Below are positions 1 to 7,955 of a DNA stretch of 45,878 nt, piece by piece. The notes beneath the pieces were generated by a model. It saw only the letters and a list, made by a program, of their open reading frames with translations, had not been told where the DNA came from and did no database searches. Position 1 is the first letter of the stretch; each line of letters opens with the position of its first letter. The DNA is from an uncultured Bacteroidales bacterium. Lineage in GTDB: Bacteria; Bacteroidota; Bacteroidia; Bacteroidales; Bacteroidaceae. A program made the translations under genes and the position numbers. The stretch spans positions 1-45,878 of the forward strand of contig CACWFY010000027.1 of the NCBI GenBank assembly GCA_902760345.1, written 5' to 3'.

Positions 1-17
1 CACTGAGCTATAACAGC
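1..17 (-). tRNA. Partial tRNA, 5' end only, probably tRNA-Thr(GGT)
   Basis: On the minus strand the first 17 bases read GCTGTTATAGCTCAGTG, the 5' acceptor arm and the start of a D-arm of a tRNA cut off by the window edge. The anticodon is not visible. The Thr(TGT)-Tyr-Gly order just before it matches the widespread thrU-tyrU-glyT-thrT-tuf arrangement, so Thr(GGT) is the inferred identity. Confidence 0.6.
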
Positions 18-25
18 GAGCATTG

Positions 26-98
26 AGCGGAAAACGGGGCTCAAACCCGCGACCCCCAGCTTGGAAGGCTAGTGCTCTATCAACTGAGCTATTTCCGC
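26..98 (-). tRNA. tRNA-Gly(TCC)
   Basis: Minus-strand cloverleaf of 73 nt. The acceptor stem GCGGAAA pairs with TTTCCGC, the D-arm contains TAGCTCAG, the anticodon loop is CTTCCAA (anticodon TCC) and the T-arm contains GGTTTGAGCC. CCA is not encoded. It is the third tRNA of a cluster transcribed from the promoter near position 400. Confidence 0.95.
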
Positions 99-121
99 AT
101 TTTTACTTCCTCCTGCGGAAG

Positions 122-204
122 TGGGTGGTGATGGATTCGAACCACCGAAGTCGAAAGACAACAGATTTACAGTCTGCCCCATTTGGCCGCTCTGGAAACC
201 ACCC
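122..204 (-). tRNA. tRNA-Tyr(GTA)
   Basis: Minus-strand tRNA of 83 nt with the long variable arm of a class II tRNA. The acceptor stem GGGTGGT pairs with ACCACCC, the anticodon stem-loop contains GACTGTAAATC (anticodon GTA) and the T-arm contains GGTTCGAATCC. It lies between tRNA-Thr and tRNA-Gly. Confidence 0.95.
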
Positions 205-261
205 AAAATTTTTCCTCCCCTCTCTCAGCATCAGCTTTGGTATCACCCTTCGCCTGTTCAG

Positions 262-335
262 AGCCTCTTGTCGGATTCGAACCAACGACCCCGAGATTAC
301 AAATCACGTGCTCTGGCCAACTGAGCTAAAGAGGC
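262..335 (-). tRNA. tRNA-Thr(TGT)
   Basis: Minus-strand tRNA of 74 nt and the first of the cluster. The acceptor stem GCCTCTT pairs with AAGAGGC, the D-arm has TAGCTCAGTTGG, the anticodon loop is TTTGTAA (anticodon TGT) and the T-arm is GTTGGTTCGAATCC. It follows the promoter at 393-423. Confidence 0.95.
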
Positions 336-392
336 ATGCTATTTAAGCACCCGCCCCCCGACTTTGGAGTCATTCGTGTCGGAAAGCGGATG

Positions 393-423
393 CAAAGGTA
401 GGCATTATTTTCGAATTACCAAA
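393..423 (-). promoter_or_regulatory. Promoter of the tRNA(-tuf) operon
   Basis: On the minus strand TTTG (420-423) is followed after 19 bp by TACCTTTG (393-400), a match to the Bacteroidetes primary sigma consensus TTTG-N19/20-TAnnTTTG. Transcription would start near 386 and run into tRNA-Thr. Confidence 0.75.
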
Positions 424-440
424 ACTTTTCAAGGTTTTTT

Positions 441-740
441 TTATCTATTGCGCAATTTTTCCTTGAATTTTTGCAACTGGACCTTCATAGAGTCCACACA
501 CAAATCGGTTGCCTCCTCAAAAGTATCGCTTGTTTTTTCCACAAAAAGCGTCGATCCCGGCACCGATACGGTCATGCTAACTTCCTTGTTTTGCGCAGTA
601 GCCGGCTTGACAACCTTGCACTGAATCTCCACTTTCTGTACATCTTCAAAAGCTTTTTCCAACTTGGCGACCTTCTTTTCGATGAACGCCTCTAGTTTCT
701 CAGTAGCGTCAAAGTGAATTGACTGAATCTTAATTTCCAT
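441..740 (-). CDS. hpf: Ribosome hibernation-promoting factor, HPF/YfiA family
   Basis: A 99-residue protein of the short HPF/RaiA type. Family members bind the 30S decoding region in stationary phase, block mRNA and tRNA binding and favour inactive ribosomes. The sequence opens with the beta strand MEIKIQSIHFDATEKL, followed by a charged helix (about 15-35) and the later helix-strand half ending in KFKEKLRNR. No C-terminal dimerisation domain of long HPF is present. It is the last gene of rpsU-xer-hpf, 33 bp after the recombinase gene. The family call is secure; function is inferred from the family. Confidence 0.92.
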   Translation of the reverse strand: MEIKIQSIHFDATEKLEAFIEKKVAKLEKAFEDVQKVEIQCKVVKPATAQNKEVSMTVSVPGSTLFVEKTSDTFEEATDLCVDSMKVQLQKFKEKLRNR

Positions 741-773
741 AGTTACCTCCTGTTTTAGGGTAAATAATTTAGG

Positions 774-1670
774 TTAAGCCCTCGGATGGGCATTCTCATA
801 TACTCGTTTTAACTGTTCAAACGTCGTATGGGTATATATCTCCGTCGTTGCCACACTTTCGTGCCCCAGCAGTTTGCGAACACTTTCCAGACCTGCACCA
901 TTGTTCAGCATAGCCGTAGCAAAGGAATGACGCAGCACGTGGGGCGAACGTTTTTTAAGGGTTGTCACCTTCGACAGATACTTCTTTACCACAGCTGACA
1001 CCTGCTCTCGGGTCATCCTGTGCCCTTTGTCATTCAGGAAGAACGCATCTTCTAGGCGCAAAGACTGTTCACTCCGCTGTTGCAAATACCCTACAATCGT
1101 CTCTTCCAGCTCTTTACCAAACGGAATAATCCGCTGTTTATTGCGCTTTCCCGTCACTTTTAGCTGATGAGCAGCAAAGTCCACATCACCAACATCCAAC
1201 CCCACAAGTTCTGCCAGGCGCATACCTGTCTCGTAAAATAATATTATAATGGTACGCGCGCGAAGACCCGAAAAACCGTCATCCCACATTTCAGGGTCAT
1301 CAATAAGACGATCCATTTCATCTTCTCGCACAAACTGAGGCAACGGCTTCTGCTTCTTCGGGCCTCTCAATGCATAGGACGGATCGCGTTCCACCATTCC
1401 CCGGGCCAAAGCAAAACGGAAAAAGGAACGCACGGCACTCAAACGGTTATTTACCGTGGATGCCATGTCGCCTTTATCCATCAAACTCTCCATCCAGTCA
1501 CGGATGACGTCCGAGTCTACCGACTCCCACGAGAGCTGACTATCTTTATTCTTGAAATACGACTCGAACTCCTCAAGACTCCGGCCGTAACTGCACACCG
1601 TCAACTCAGAACGGTTGCGCTCGTAACGTAAATAATTCAGAAAGTCTTCGATCTTCATAATTCGTCGCAT
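774..1670 (-). CDS. xerC: Tyrosine recombinase, XerC/XerD type
   Basis: Tyrosine site-specific recombinase of 298 residues, the usual length for Xer proteins, which resolve chromosome dimers at dif during division. The N-terminal SAM-like DNA-binding domain spans about 5-95 and the catalytic domain about 110-295. All catalytic positions are visible: Arg151 (TGMRLAEL), Lys175 (TGKRNKQR), His244 and Arg247 (HVLRHSF), His270 (LLGHES) and nucleophile Tyr279 (EIYTH). An in-frame Met at residue 5 (MKIEDF) is an equally good start. Its place between rpsU and hpf with no phage or transposon genes argues for a housekeeping Xer enzyme. XerC versus XerD is not decided by the sequence alone. Confidence 0.88.
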   Translation of the reverse strand: MRRIMKIEDFLNYLRYERNRSELTVCSYGRSLEEFESYFKNKDSQLSWESVDSDVIRDWMESLMDKGDMASTVNNRLSAVRSFFRFALARGMVERDPSYALRGPKKQKPLPQFVREDEMDRLIDDPEMWDDGFSGLRARTIIILFYETGMRLAELVGLDVGDVDFAAHQLKVTGKRNKQRIIPFGKELEETIVGYLQQRSEQSLRLEDAFFLNDKGHRMTREQVSAVVKKYLSKVTTLKKRSPHVLRHSFATAMLNNGAGLESVRKLLGHESVATTEIYTHTTFEQLKRVYENAHPRA

Positions 1671-1730
1671 CTCTTTTCGGCAACGAATTTACGAAAAAAA
1701 CTTGAAACCACCAAATATTTTACGTTATTT

Positions 1731-1922
1731 TTACTCCTCTTCGGTGCGCAGTTTCTGTACGTAAATAGCGTGCTCCATCTTCAGGCGCTTCAGTACAGAG
1801 GGTTTGTCGAACTGCTGACGAGCACGTAACTCCTTAACGACACCTGTCTTTTCGAACTTTCTCTTAAACTTCTTGAGGGCCTTCTCGATGTTCTCGCCTT
1901 CCTTTACTGGTACAATAATCAT
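1731..1922 (-). CDS. rpsU: 30S ribosomal protein S21
   Basis: A 63-residue basic protein starting MIIVPVKEGENIEKALKKF and containing the S21 signature of clustered Lys/Arg (KFKRKFEKTG, then a LRARQQFDKPS stretch). S21 joins the small subunit late, near the anti-Shine-Dalgarno end of 16S rRNA, and is the usual Bacteroidetes length. First gene of the rpsU-xer-hpf unit, behind the promoter at 1993-2023 and a short leader hairpin. Confidence 0.95.
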   Translation of the reverse strand: MIIVPVKEGENIEKALKKFKRKFEKTGVVKELRARQQFDKPSVLKRLKMEHAIYVQKLRTEEE

Positions 1923-1956
1923 GTTGTTTCTTTGTTTTAAAATTTTATGTTAAACT

Positions 1957-1972
1957 TATGCCTCCGGGCATA
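1957..1972 (-). promoter_or_regulatory. Leader hairpin upstream of rpsU
   Basis: The 5' leader contains TATGCC-CGGA-GGCATA, a perfect 6-bp stem with a 4-nt loop, between the promoter and the rpsU start codon. It could influence translation, as ribosomal protein leaders often do, but no specific regulator is known to me. Confidence 0.35.
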
Positions 1973-1992
1973 GGTGCCACGAAAAGCGGGTG

Positions 1993-2023
1993 CAAAGTTA
2001 CAACATTTTCGCGAATCTACCAA
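1993..2023 (-). promoter_or_regulatory. Promoter of rpsU-xerC-hpf
   Basis: Minus-strand -7 element TAACTTTG at 1993-2000, with TTG of a -33 element at 2021-2023 (20-bp spacing). It matches the Bacteroidetes primary promoter and leaves a 5' leader of about 65 nt. Confidence 0.65.
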
Positions 2024-2113
2024 GCATTTATCTTTTTTTATTAAATAAAATATTGATTTTCACCATCATTACACCGTTTTCGTCACTTTGAAAGCACTAT
2101 TTCAACACGCCAA

Positions 2114-5050
2114 TCAGTTACCCTTGCCCTTTGGTATCACGCTGAAACGGTAGGCCAGCGAAAAGAGGACGTAACGGCGCATGTTGTTGGTCCAGGTTTC
2201 TGTGCGGCCTGTAGAGCCGACATAGTAATGCCATTGCGACACCTGTCCTAACAGGTCATAGCCCTTGACCTTTGCAGTCCAACGGCCCTGCTTCCACGAT
2301 TTTGTCAGTGTGGCATCCCAGTAGAGGCGGTTGTCGTTCATCTGACTATCGGCATAACCCCGACGCGAGTGCATCTGCAAATCGGTGTCGATGGTGAAAT
2401 TCCAAGGCAGCTTGTAATTGGCATTAAATCCGTAGTTGAAGTCATACATGTCAGTGCTTAGCCCTTCAACGTCTATGCTTCTATGAAAATGTCGCCAGGT
2501 ACCATCGGCCTTAAGGGTGAAGGTCAACTTCTCCCGCTGGTAGCGCACATTGGGGGCAAAGGTGTAGGACGTGTTGGTGACGCGGTTACGCTGTGCTTCC
2601 GTCTGTCCTGAGATAGATGACATGTCGGTGCTCTGGCCTACCGATGCTGTGAGATTTGTGTTGATATACCAGAATTTCTTCTTGCCGAGTGCTCGCCCGA
2701 AGTCGAAATTACCGCTCATGTTCCAGTTACCATTGATATTTTCTGTCCAGGTAGTGCGAACACCCGTCGTTGGGTCATAGGTATAGGCTGTTGCCATCGC
2801 GTTATGCTGTATGTTTCCAGTGATGCCGATATTGAGATGCTGGTCTGTGCTGTCGACACGCGAACGGTAGTTGGCATTCATCCACCAGTAGGTCTGGGGC
2901 TTTAGGTCCGGATTACCCTTACGGATGTATAGCGGATTGTTGGTCTGTGTGATGTCTGCCAGCTGTCCTATATTGGGTAACGAGATGTTGTTCGACCCAT
3001 AGAGGCCGATGGTCTTGTGGTTCTTGTCAAAGCTGTAGTGAAAGTTAAAATTCACCTTCGGATAGCTGTAGTTACGGCTCATCGTCGTATGCAGCGCGTC
3101 GCTGTCGTAGAACATATGCTTTCTGCGGAACTGCTTTGTAAACGATATATAGGAATACATATAGCCATTATTGTCGGCCAGCGACTTGCTGTAGTTCAGA
3201 CTCAGTCCTCCTCCATATTGGTTCTCTCGATTGCCCTGTTCCGACGAGTTAGGGGCGTCAAGGGCCATCAGTCTCCAGTCGTCTGTGACAGGCAGTTCAC
3301 CCATGGGGTGCTGTCCGTCCACGTCCCATTCCGTTCCTAGCCAGTCCAGGCGGTAGATGTGGTTATCATTATTATTGTAGTCATAGCCCACATTCATTTG
3401 GGGTACCACAGACAAGTTCCCCGTCAGTCGCAGGCGATAGGCCAGGTTACCCGTTGCGCCATAGCTCTTGTAGGGGCTCTCGTTATATTGGTTGCGTTGA
3501 TCGGTGGTGTGTGTCAGATGATAGACATAGCTATTCTGCGAGAAGTCTTGGCAGTCCCATTGACGCTGCCAGTTCAGATCGACACTCGACTCCAACTCAT
3601 CGCCCCACGGCAGCTTCACGTCGCAGTGCGTCTCCCAGCTCAGTCGTAGACTATTGGCTTTCGACATACTTTTGCTCCACGTATAGTTCACCGAGTCGTT
3701 CAACTGCTGGTCATTAGCTATCAGCGACCAGTTCTCACCATCGCTTCTGCCGCGATTGTAATCCATGGTCATCCACGAATAGAGGTAGATAGGTTTGCGG
3801 ATATAAAACGAGTTATTGGCCGTCAGCTGAAAGGGGCGGTAGTTGCTCACGGAGTGCGACTTACCGAAGGTGCTGGCACCAGCGAGGAAGTTCTCGCTAT
3901 TGTTTTCCGACTCCGTATACACGTCCTGCCAATTCAACCTGAAACCCAAGTCGTTGGTAATACGCTCCTCGGGAGTATGCAGCGACCAGTTGCCACCAAT
4001 CGTCTTGATATCGCGGTCACCTGAGGCCTGCGTCCTGTCGCGTTCATTTCCATCACCGTCATAGTCGATATATTCGTTCAAGTTGTTTGTGCCGCCGAAG
4101 AGCACCAGACGGCTTTGGTCGGTATAGCGCAGTCCGAAACCGCGCGTCTTATAGCGTTTGTCTGTACCGTAGCCCGCCTCTAAGTTAACCGTTCCGCCTA
4201 CCCTATACTCCTTCTTCAACACCACGTCCATCGTAAATTCCTTATCCTCGACGTCGCGTCCCAGGAATTCGCTCTTGGGTGTACGCTTGTCGAACACCTG
4301 TACGTTCTTCACCGTATAGTATGGCAGGTTCTCGAGCATCATCTTGTTCTTGCCCTTGAAAAAGTCGGCACCATTCAGCGTGAGGTTCTCCACCTTCTTG
4401 CCATTGACATAGATCTCGCCGTTGTCCTTCAGCTCTACACCCGGCAACTGCTTGATGAGTCCGTCGAGCATTGAACCCTCGGGGATATTGAAGGCGTCGG
4501 CATTGAAAACAATGGTATCGCCTTTATACACCATTTTCACTTTGGTGGCCTTTACCACTACTTCGCCCAACATTCCCCCGTCCTTGTCGTAGTCGGAACG
4601 CTGGATACGTTTCATACGAATGGCTGGCACCTCGAAGTCTCGGTTGCGTGCTACGTATTTGATATCGTATTTCTTATAGGTCGTCTCATAGTCGGGGTGT
4701 GTAGCCTTGATGATGTACTTCGCTGGCTTGGCCGGCACCTGCAGATACCATTCCGATGACTTGAAACCGTCCCAGCCGCCTGTCTCCACATGGGCAGAGT
4801 CGACGAGCGAAGAGTCTGGCCGCAGCACGACGACCTTTACGTCAGGGATATACGCTTTTGTGAACGAGTCGGAGAGGTAGCCCCACAAGTACAGTTTCTT
4901 CTCTTTCTTTTCTTTTTTTACACTGGTGCTGTCTTGTTGCTGTGCCTGTACTGTCAAAGTGACGAAGGCAATTAGAAGAAAAAGCACGGACCGCATCTCT
5001 GCGCCCCATGCTTTTCCCACGTGTGTTTTGTTTGAACCAAAGTCTGACAT
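2114..5050 (-). CDS. Outer-membrane beta-barrel protein, TonB-receptor-like
   Basis: Large outer-membrane protein (978 residues from the first ATG). A signal peptide is clear only from Met19 (MRSVLFLLIAFVTLTVQAQQ), so the true start may be at 4996. After a Lys-rich linker comes a carboxypeptidase-regulatory-like beta domain (about 50-150), then a plug-like domain (about 160-280: VVVKATKV, GSMLDGLIKQLPGVEL, NGKKVENLTLNG), then a long barrel of alternating aromatic strands ending at ...YRFSVIPKGKGN. No TonB box is evident, and no partner SusD lipoprotein gene is adjacent, so it is not a typical SusC pair. It lies 73 bp after the M56 peptidase gene and is probably co-transcribed with it. Substrate unknown. 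Confidence 0.85.
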   Translation of the reverse strand: MSDFGSNKTHVGKAWGAEMRSVLFLLIAFVTLTVQAQQQDSTSVKKEKKEKKLYLWGYLSDSFTKAYIPDVKVVVLRPDSSLVDSAHVETGGWDGFKSSEWYLQVPAKPAKYIIKATHPDYETTYKKYDIKYVARNRDFEVPAIRMKRIQRSDYDKDGGMLGEVVVKATKVKMVYKGDTIVFNADAFNIPEGSMLDGLIKQLPGVELKDNGEIYVNGKKVENLTLNGADFFKGKNKMMLENLPYYTVKNVQVFDKRTPKSEFLGRDVEDKEFTMDVVLKKEYRVGGTVNLEAGYGTDKRYKTRGFGLRYTDQSRLVLFGGTNNLNEYIDYDGDGNERDRTQASGDRDIKTIGGNWSLHTPEERITNDLGFRLNWQDVYTESENNSENFLAGASTFGKSHSVSNYRPFQLTANNSFYIRKPIYLYSWMTMDYNRGRSDGENWSLIANDQQLNDSVNYTWSKSMSKANSLRLSWETHCDVKLPWGDELESSVDLNWQRQWDCQDFSQNSYVYHLTHTTDQRNQYNESPYKSYGATGNLAYRLRLTGNLSVVPQMNVGYDYNNNDNHIYRLDWLGTEWDVDGQHPMGELPVTDDWRLMALDAPNSSEQGNRENQYGGGLSLNYSKSLADNNGYMYSYISFTKQFRRKHMFYDSDALHTTMSRNYSYPKVNFNFHYSFDKNHKTIGLYGSNNISLPNIGQLADITQTNNPLYIRKGNPDLKPQTYWWMNANYRSRVDSTDQHLNIGITGNIQHNAMATAYTYDPTTGVRTTWTENINGNWNMSGNFDFGRALGKKKFWYINTNLTASVGQSTDMSSISGQTEAQRNRVTNTSYTFAPNVRYQREKLTFTLKADGTWRHFHRSIDVEGLSTDMYDFNYGFNANYKLPWNFTIDTDLQMHSRRGYADSQMNDNRLYWDATLTKSWKQGRWTAKVKGYDLLGQVSQWHYYVGSTGRTETWTNNMRRYVLFSLAYRFSVIPKGKGN

Positions 5051-5123
5051 GATTGATTAATGTTAGAAAATACTTTTTATCTAATATACGATGTGTTTAT
5101 GGTGATATCTTGCACGACAAGTC

Positions 5124-7388
5124 TTAAATATTATTAAATTGCAGAAAATCCTTAAAGCGACCATTCTTTACCTTATCGGGAATAATACTTAAAATGGTCT
5201 CACGAGGCAGAACATCGTGATGCATGTAGCGCATCACACAACCTTCCTCGTCGGCATGCTTCTTCAGATAGTCGAGGAGCAGTGCCCGGGTCTCCTCCTG
5301 TTTGTGATATTTCTCGGCATTCTCTATCAATTCGTCTGCGTCACTATACTGCTTGTAGAACGTCGTTCCAGTGAGATAGAACGTACCGTTCATCACCTTA
5401 ACTTCAGCATGTTCGCCAGGTACGAAGGGGAAGCGCACGCAATGGGTGCAGATGCTGCCGTCAGGGAAGGTGGCGGTGAGGTCAACCATCCGAGGCTCGT
5501 CAACATAGGTAGCAAAGGAAGCTTTGCGGTTAACAACGGAGATGTCAGCAATCTGTTTGCGACGGCACATGGTCTTGTCGTACATCGAGATGAGGTAGCC
5601 GGAGTCGCCAATACCCTGCGACACGCTGATGTCGACCTTGAAGTTCGGTTCGTGATCCGCTTCTTTAGGAGCTTTCTTGATGTGGAAGATGCCCGTGCCT
5701 TCAATCATGAGGGCGACGTCTTCAGGTTTTTGATCAGCCATAAAATTGAGTTCCTCTACATCTTCGGGTACGGGCTCAAAGGCATAGTAGCCACCGAATG
5801 TACAGACTTCCGGACTGTTGTCCTCATTGAGTTTTCCAAAGACAGCACGTTTCATCTTATATCTACCACCTTTACCATCTGTCAGATAGGATTCCTTGTT
5901 GATCACCATGCTGTTTGCAGGATAATCTGTAGTAATACGAAGCACCGTCTCGTCCTTGCTGAAGATGACTTCCTTGACGGCCAGCACAGGGAATCCCACG
6001 CTTTGGCTCTCTACATTCTCCCACTTCGTCCCTTTTACCTTTGGCAAATGAGGAGACTGCCAACCAGTGGCATTTTGCAGAGCAGTGACAGTACGTTCTA
6101 TCTTCTGTAAATAGCCGTAGTTATCTGGTTCTACATAGAAATCTTTGTCAGTAAGATGTAGCTTCACTGTCTCATTAGGCACAAAGAACAGTTCAACCCC
6201 TTTCGCACCTTTACGGGTACTGCGCATCAGTCCTGCCGTCACCTTCTTCAGGGGAATCTGGAAGCGGAACTTTCTGTCCACAACGGGCACGGTAGCCACG
6301 GGCTTGTCTTCTTTGATGTGCATATAGTCGTCTGCCAAATAGATGTTGACCTTGGGTTCGTCATAGTAGCCTTCGACAAAACCTTCGACGGTGAACATCT
6401 GCGCCTCAGTGAGCTCTAGCAGACTGGCCTTGAACACAGTCTCAGTATCCGCCTCCTTAAAGGTAAAGCTACAGAACAGCAGCACCACCCAGAGACACAT
6501 GCCTGCCTTTCCAATTCTTCCTAACGTGCCGGCCGTAGAGTACTTCATCTCAATAAAGCGGCGACGGATAAACGAGTGGTTGAAGCCATTGGCATAGTCG
6601 CTGCCATTATCCATCACTTGCGCCAGCAGCAGTGTCTGATACGTGCTCATATCAGCACCCGACGTCATCACGTCGTGGTCAGCCTCGAACTCATGGACGT
6701 TGCGCAGTTCATTGCGCGTCAGCCACATCAGGGGGTTAAACCACAGCAGGCGGGTCATCAGCTCCATCACCCACACGTCGACGAAGTGGGCGTGACGAAT
6801 GTGTGCCTTCTCGTGACGCAAGATAAGGTCTTCATTGTTGCTGGTCAGCGTGGTAGGCATGAAGACGGTCTTGGCAAACGAACACGGTGCTGGCACCTCA
6901 GGCGAACGAATTAGTTTGAAGCCCTCGGGTGTGGTCTGCGACTTCATCCGTCGGCTCATCACATAGAGACCAATCATATGATACAAGGCTATGACAATCA
7001 GCACGACAGCAATCACTGCCCATGCATACAACAGCCAGTCGGAGCTGAACGCCTCACAAAACCTTGTAAAGAGAGAGGGCGCCGTTGACTCTGCGTTGGA
7101 AGATGCTGTTGCCGTTGAACCAGAGTAAAACACTGGCAAAGCGTCACTTCCTTCTTCGGAAGTGCTTGGAGTGGAGGTTGAAGTAGAGCTGACCTCCACC
7201 ACCACAGGTTGGGGCTGAATAACCTTGAAGGTCAGTCCGCTCATGGCGATGCTGACGAATGGGAGGAGCAACAGGTATAGGCGGGCCATCGTATAACTGG
7301 CCTTATTGCGTAATACGAACCAATAGAAAGCATAGAGCAATGCGGATGATAAGATCAGTTTGACGAGGATGATTAATAGTTCTGTCAT
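5124..7388 (-). CDS. BlaR1/MecR1-type M56 membrane metallopeptidase
   Basis: Membrane protease of 754 residues in the BlaR1 family, whose members sense an external signal and trigger loss of a BlaI-type repressor. Membrane segments are visible at about 4-25, 35-55, 120-145 and 287-306. The zinc motif is HEKAH (192-196), with a later acidic motif HEFEAD (232-237) supplying the third ligand. Instead of the penicillin-binding sensor of BlaR1, a region of about 450 residues follows the last membrane helix, with no motif I recognise and no SxxK plus KTG set identified. The signal is therefore probably not a beta-lactam. It is 27 bp downstream of the BlaI-type repressor gene, which fits a sensor-repressor pair. 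Confidence 0.87.
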   Translation of the reverse strand: MTELLIILVKLILSSALLYAFYWFVLRNKASYTMARLYLLLLPFVSIAMSGLTFKVIQPQPVVVEVSSTSTSTPSTSEEGSDALPVFYSGSTATASSNAESTAPSLFTRFCEAFSSDWLLYAWAVIAVVLIVIALYHMIGLYVMSRRMKSQTTPEGFKLIRSPEVPAPCSFAKTVFMPTTLTSNNEDLILRHEKAHIRHAHFVDVWVMELMTRLLWFNPLMWLTRNELRNVHEFEADHDVMTSGADMSTYQTLLLAQVMDNGSDYANGFNHSFIRRRFIEMKYSTAGTLGRIGKAGMCLWVVLLFCSFTFKEADTETVFKASLLELTEAQMFTVEGFVEGYYDEPKVNIYLADDYMHIKEDKPVATVPVVDRKFRFQIPLKKVTAGLMRSTRKGAKGVELFFVPNETVKLHLTDKDFYVEPDNYGYLQKIERTVTALQNATGWQSPHLPKVKGTKWENVESQSVGFPVLAVKEVIFSKDETVLRITTDYPANSMVINKESYLTDGKGGRYKMKRAVFGKLNEDNSPEVCTFGGYYAFEPVPEDVEELNFMADQKPEDVALMIEGTGIFHIKKAPKEADHEPNFKVDISVSQGIGDSGYLISMYDKTMCRRKQIADISVVNRKASFATYVDEPRMVDLTATFPDGSICTHCVRFPFVPGEHAEVKVMNGTFYLTGTTFYKQYSDADELIENAEKYHKQEETRALLLDYLKKHADEEGCVMRYMHHDVLPRETILSIIPDKVKNGRFKDFLQFNNI

Positions 7389-7415
7389 AATGGTGTGTGT
7401 AAGTTAATGGTTAGT

Positions 7416-7784
7416 TTATTCGTTGATTTCTTTCAGTATTTCTTCCAATTCCTTCTTACTAATCTTCTCGTGCTTGGCAAAAAACGAGAGGAACGACTTG
7501 ACGCTGCCTTGGAACAGACTGTCACGCGTCTCGTCCATGAAATTGTCGAGATACTCCTCACGCGAAAGCAGCGGAATGTAAACATTGGCCTTGCCCTGTT
7601 TCTCGAAGCGTAGCACTTGTTTCTTAGTCAACACCTGCATCACGGTGAGCACCGTCGTATAGGCAGGCTTGGGTTCTGGCAACGTGTCAACCAGTTCGTT
7701 CACGGTGGCCTGGCCCTTGTCCCATAGGATGTTCATCAGGTTCAGTTCCGCCTTGGTCAGTGATCTGTTTTTGTCTTCCTTCAT
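7416..7784 (-). CDS. BlaI/MecI/CopY-family transcriptional repressor
   Basis: A 122-residue winged-helix repressor. The N-terminal wHTH (about 8-72) shows the family pattern LTKAELNLMNILWDKGQATV, then YTTVLTVMQVLTKKQ. The C-terminal helices (about 80-120) form the dimer region cleaved or released in BlaI. It leads an operon with the M56 peptidase and the barrel protein. Inverted repeats of TACTA/TAGTA type around its own promoter are probable operators, implying autoregulation. Target genes beyond the operon are unknown. Confidence 0.92.
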   Translation of the reverse strand: MKEDKNRSLTKAELNLMNILWDKGQATVNELVDTLPEPKPAYTTVLTVMQVLTKKQVLRFEKQGKANVYIPLLSREEYLDNFMDETRDSLFQGSVKSFLSFFAKHEKISKKELEEILKEINE

Positions 7785-7811
7785 ACCTTATTATAATTAG
7801 AGGTCATCAAT

Positions 7812-7829
7812 GTACTATGTTTTTAGTAC
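7812..7829 (-). promoter_or_regulatory. Putative BlaI-type operator
   Basis: Perfect inverted repeat GTACTA-N6-TAGTAC just downstream of the -7 element of the blaI-type gene. A near-perfect palindrome GATAGTATATTATC (7836-7849) overlaps the -7 box, and TACTAT-N4-ATAGTA lies further upstream (7919-7934). BlaI/MecI proteins bind TACTA/TGTA-type palindromes, so these are the best operator candidates. Confidence 0.55.
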
Positions 7830-7831
7830 TG

Positions 7832-7863
7832 CAAAGATAGTATATTATCAAATACCCTCCAAA
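7832..7863 (-). promoter_or_regulatory. Promoter of the blaI-M56-barrel operon
   Basis: TTTG (7860-7863), 20 bp, TATCTTTG (7832-7839) on the minus strand: a full Bacteroidetes consensus promoter. It is overlapped by palindromes suitable for repressor binding. Confidence 0.75.
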
Positions 7864-7955
7864 TAAATTTAATAGTAGTTGGGAATTAAACCAGATTTTT
7901 AATATTCTTTTGCTATTTTACTATAGAAATAGTAGAAGATAACCAACGAGAGTGT

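Noticed and set aside
774-1670. Integrase of a mobile element inserted at the tRNA genes
   Set aside because: The recombinase has Xer length and sits in a tight unit with rpsU and hpf; no attachment-site repeats or mobile-element genes are near, and the tRNAs are intact.
2114-5050. SusC half of a SusC/SusD polysaccharide locus
   Set aside because: No SusD-type lipoprotein gene follows or precedes, and the plug and barrel pattern fits other TonB-receptor-like barrels better.
5217-6110. A 297-codon open frame on the plus strand
   Set aside because: Antisense to the C-terminal region of the M56 peptidase gene, without domain or promoter support.
5124-7784. Beta-lactam resistance operon
   Set aside because: BlaI and M56 proteins are present, but no beta-lactamase or penicillin-binding sensor is seen; BlaI/M56 pairs are widespread in Bacteroidetes in other roles.
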